This document shows positions 63,616 to 64,000 of a DNA stretch of 64,000 nt, one piece after another. The position numbers and the translations under genes were made by a program. The stretch's first letter is position 1. Every line of letters begins with the position of its first letter. The stretch is from Bradyrhizobium barranii subsp. barranii (GTDB taxonomy: Bacteria; Pseudomonadota; Alphaproteobacteria; Rhizobiales; Xanthobacteraceae): NCBI RefSeq assembly GCF_017565645.3, contig NZ_CP086136.1:992001-1056000 (forward strand). Reading direction: 5' to 3'. The notes under the pieces are model-generated. The model did not search any database. It saw only the letters and a list, made by a program, of their open reading frames with translations, and had not been told where the DNA came from.

Positions 63616-64000
63616 TCGAGCTGCGCGGACGCCTGCACCCTTGTGGCTGCCGAGATTATCCATGACGACAACGTCACCTTCCCGCAATTCTGGAACGAGC
63701 ACCTGGTCCACATAAGCCTGGAAGGCGAGCCCGTTGATCGGCCCGTCGAGAACCATTGGCGCTACCATGCCCGACAGGCGCAGGCCTGCAACGAAGGTCG
63801 TCGTCTTCCAATGGCCGTGCGGGATGGAGGCCCGCAGCCGCTGGCCACGGGGCGCACGCCCGCGCATGCGCGCCGTGTTGGTCGACGCCCATGTCTCGTC
63901 AATGAAGATGGGCTTGGCAGGATCGAGGCCAATCTGGCCGTCGCTCCACTCTTCCCGCTTCTTCAGGACGTCCGGCCGCTCTTGCTCAGTGGCATATACG
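63616..64000 (-). pseudogene. IS630-family transposase, truncated at both sides
   Basis: The frame enters from the right edge: PIFIDETWASTNTARMRGRA, GHWKTTTFVAGLRLSGMVAP, and VVVMDNLGSHKGAGV carrying the second catalytic Asp. The segment with the catalytic Glu (usually LPPYSPDLNPIE-like) is gone, replaced by the IS3 remnant. The 5' part lies outside the window. Confidence 0.8.

Overview
The window looks like a Bradyrhizobium (Alphaproteobacteria, Rhizobiales) chromosome. It is GC-rich and contains a core block of the type seen in that genus: DUF2948 protein, hisD, a UPF0262 protein, an LMW-phosphatase-like protein, maf, yacG and tRNA-Phe. It also carries dispersed palindromic repeats typical of the group. 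About 11 kb (33.1-44.5 kb) is core chromosome; the rest is accessory DNA from at least three integrated elements.

Element 1 (left edge to about 15.05 kb) begins with the tail of an MmeI-like DNA methyltransferase, then a DExH helicase, a GIY-YIG protein and a uracil-DNA-glycosylase-like protein, which together look like a restriction or defence operon. It continues with a winged-helix replication-type gene carrying internal repeats, several small genes, a serine recombinase, an isolated 1,037-residue phage tape measure protein and a tyrosine integrase. Element 2 (15.06-33.10 kb) is bounded by a 45-bp direct repeat of the 3' part of tRNA-Thr(GGT). It has an integrase and excisionase-like gene at one end. 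It also has a phage replication module with an iteron-like origin inside the initiator gene, HNH nuclease, ClpP-like protease, small and large terminase, a tailspike and an acyltransferase. I see no portal, capsid or tail-assembly genes, so it is either a decayed prophage or a phage satellite. An IS1380-family element sits near its right end. Elements 1 and 2 appear stacked at the same tRNA-Thr gene.

The core block (33.1-44.5 kb) carries a cyclic-nucleotide-domain thioredoxin reductase with an apparent 1-nt frameshift, an EthD protein, an alpha/beta hydrolase, a TetR regulator divergent from a short-chain dehydrogenase, histidinol dehydrogenase, Maf, YacG and tRNA-Phe.

Element 3 starts at the 3' end of tRNA-Phe and runs off the right edge. 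It resembles a symbiosis-island-type region crowded with whole and decayed insertion sequences (IS21, IS3, IS110, IS256, IS630). Between them lie a reverse transcriptase whose C-terminal helical domain is in another frame, and a bacteriocin (class II microcin-like) system. That system has an HlyD-type adaptor and a C39-peptidase ABC exporter, with a dispersed family of double-glycine precursor peptides. Two precursor genes are intact (one Cys/Trp-rich, one hydrophobic and Gly-rich). One is split by an IS256 element with a clear 9-bp target duplication, and one is frameshifted. Three of the four share the promoter-like motif TTGGCACG-N4-TTGA upstream, and the fourth has only its first half. This precursor family is too small to appear in routine gene calling and is the most notable content of the window.
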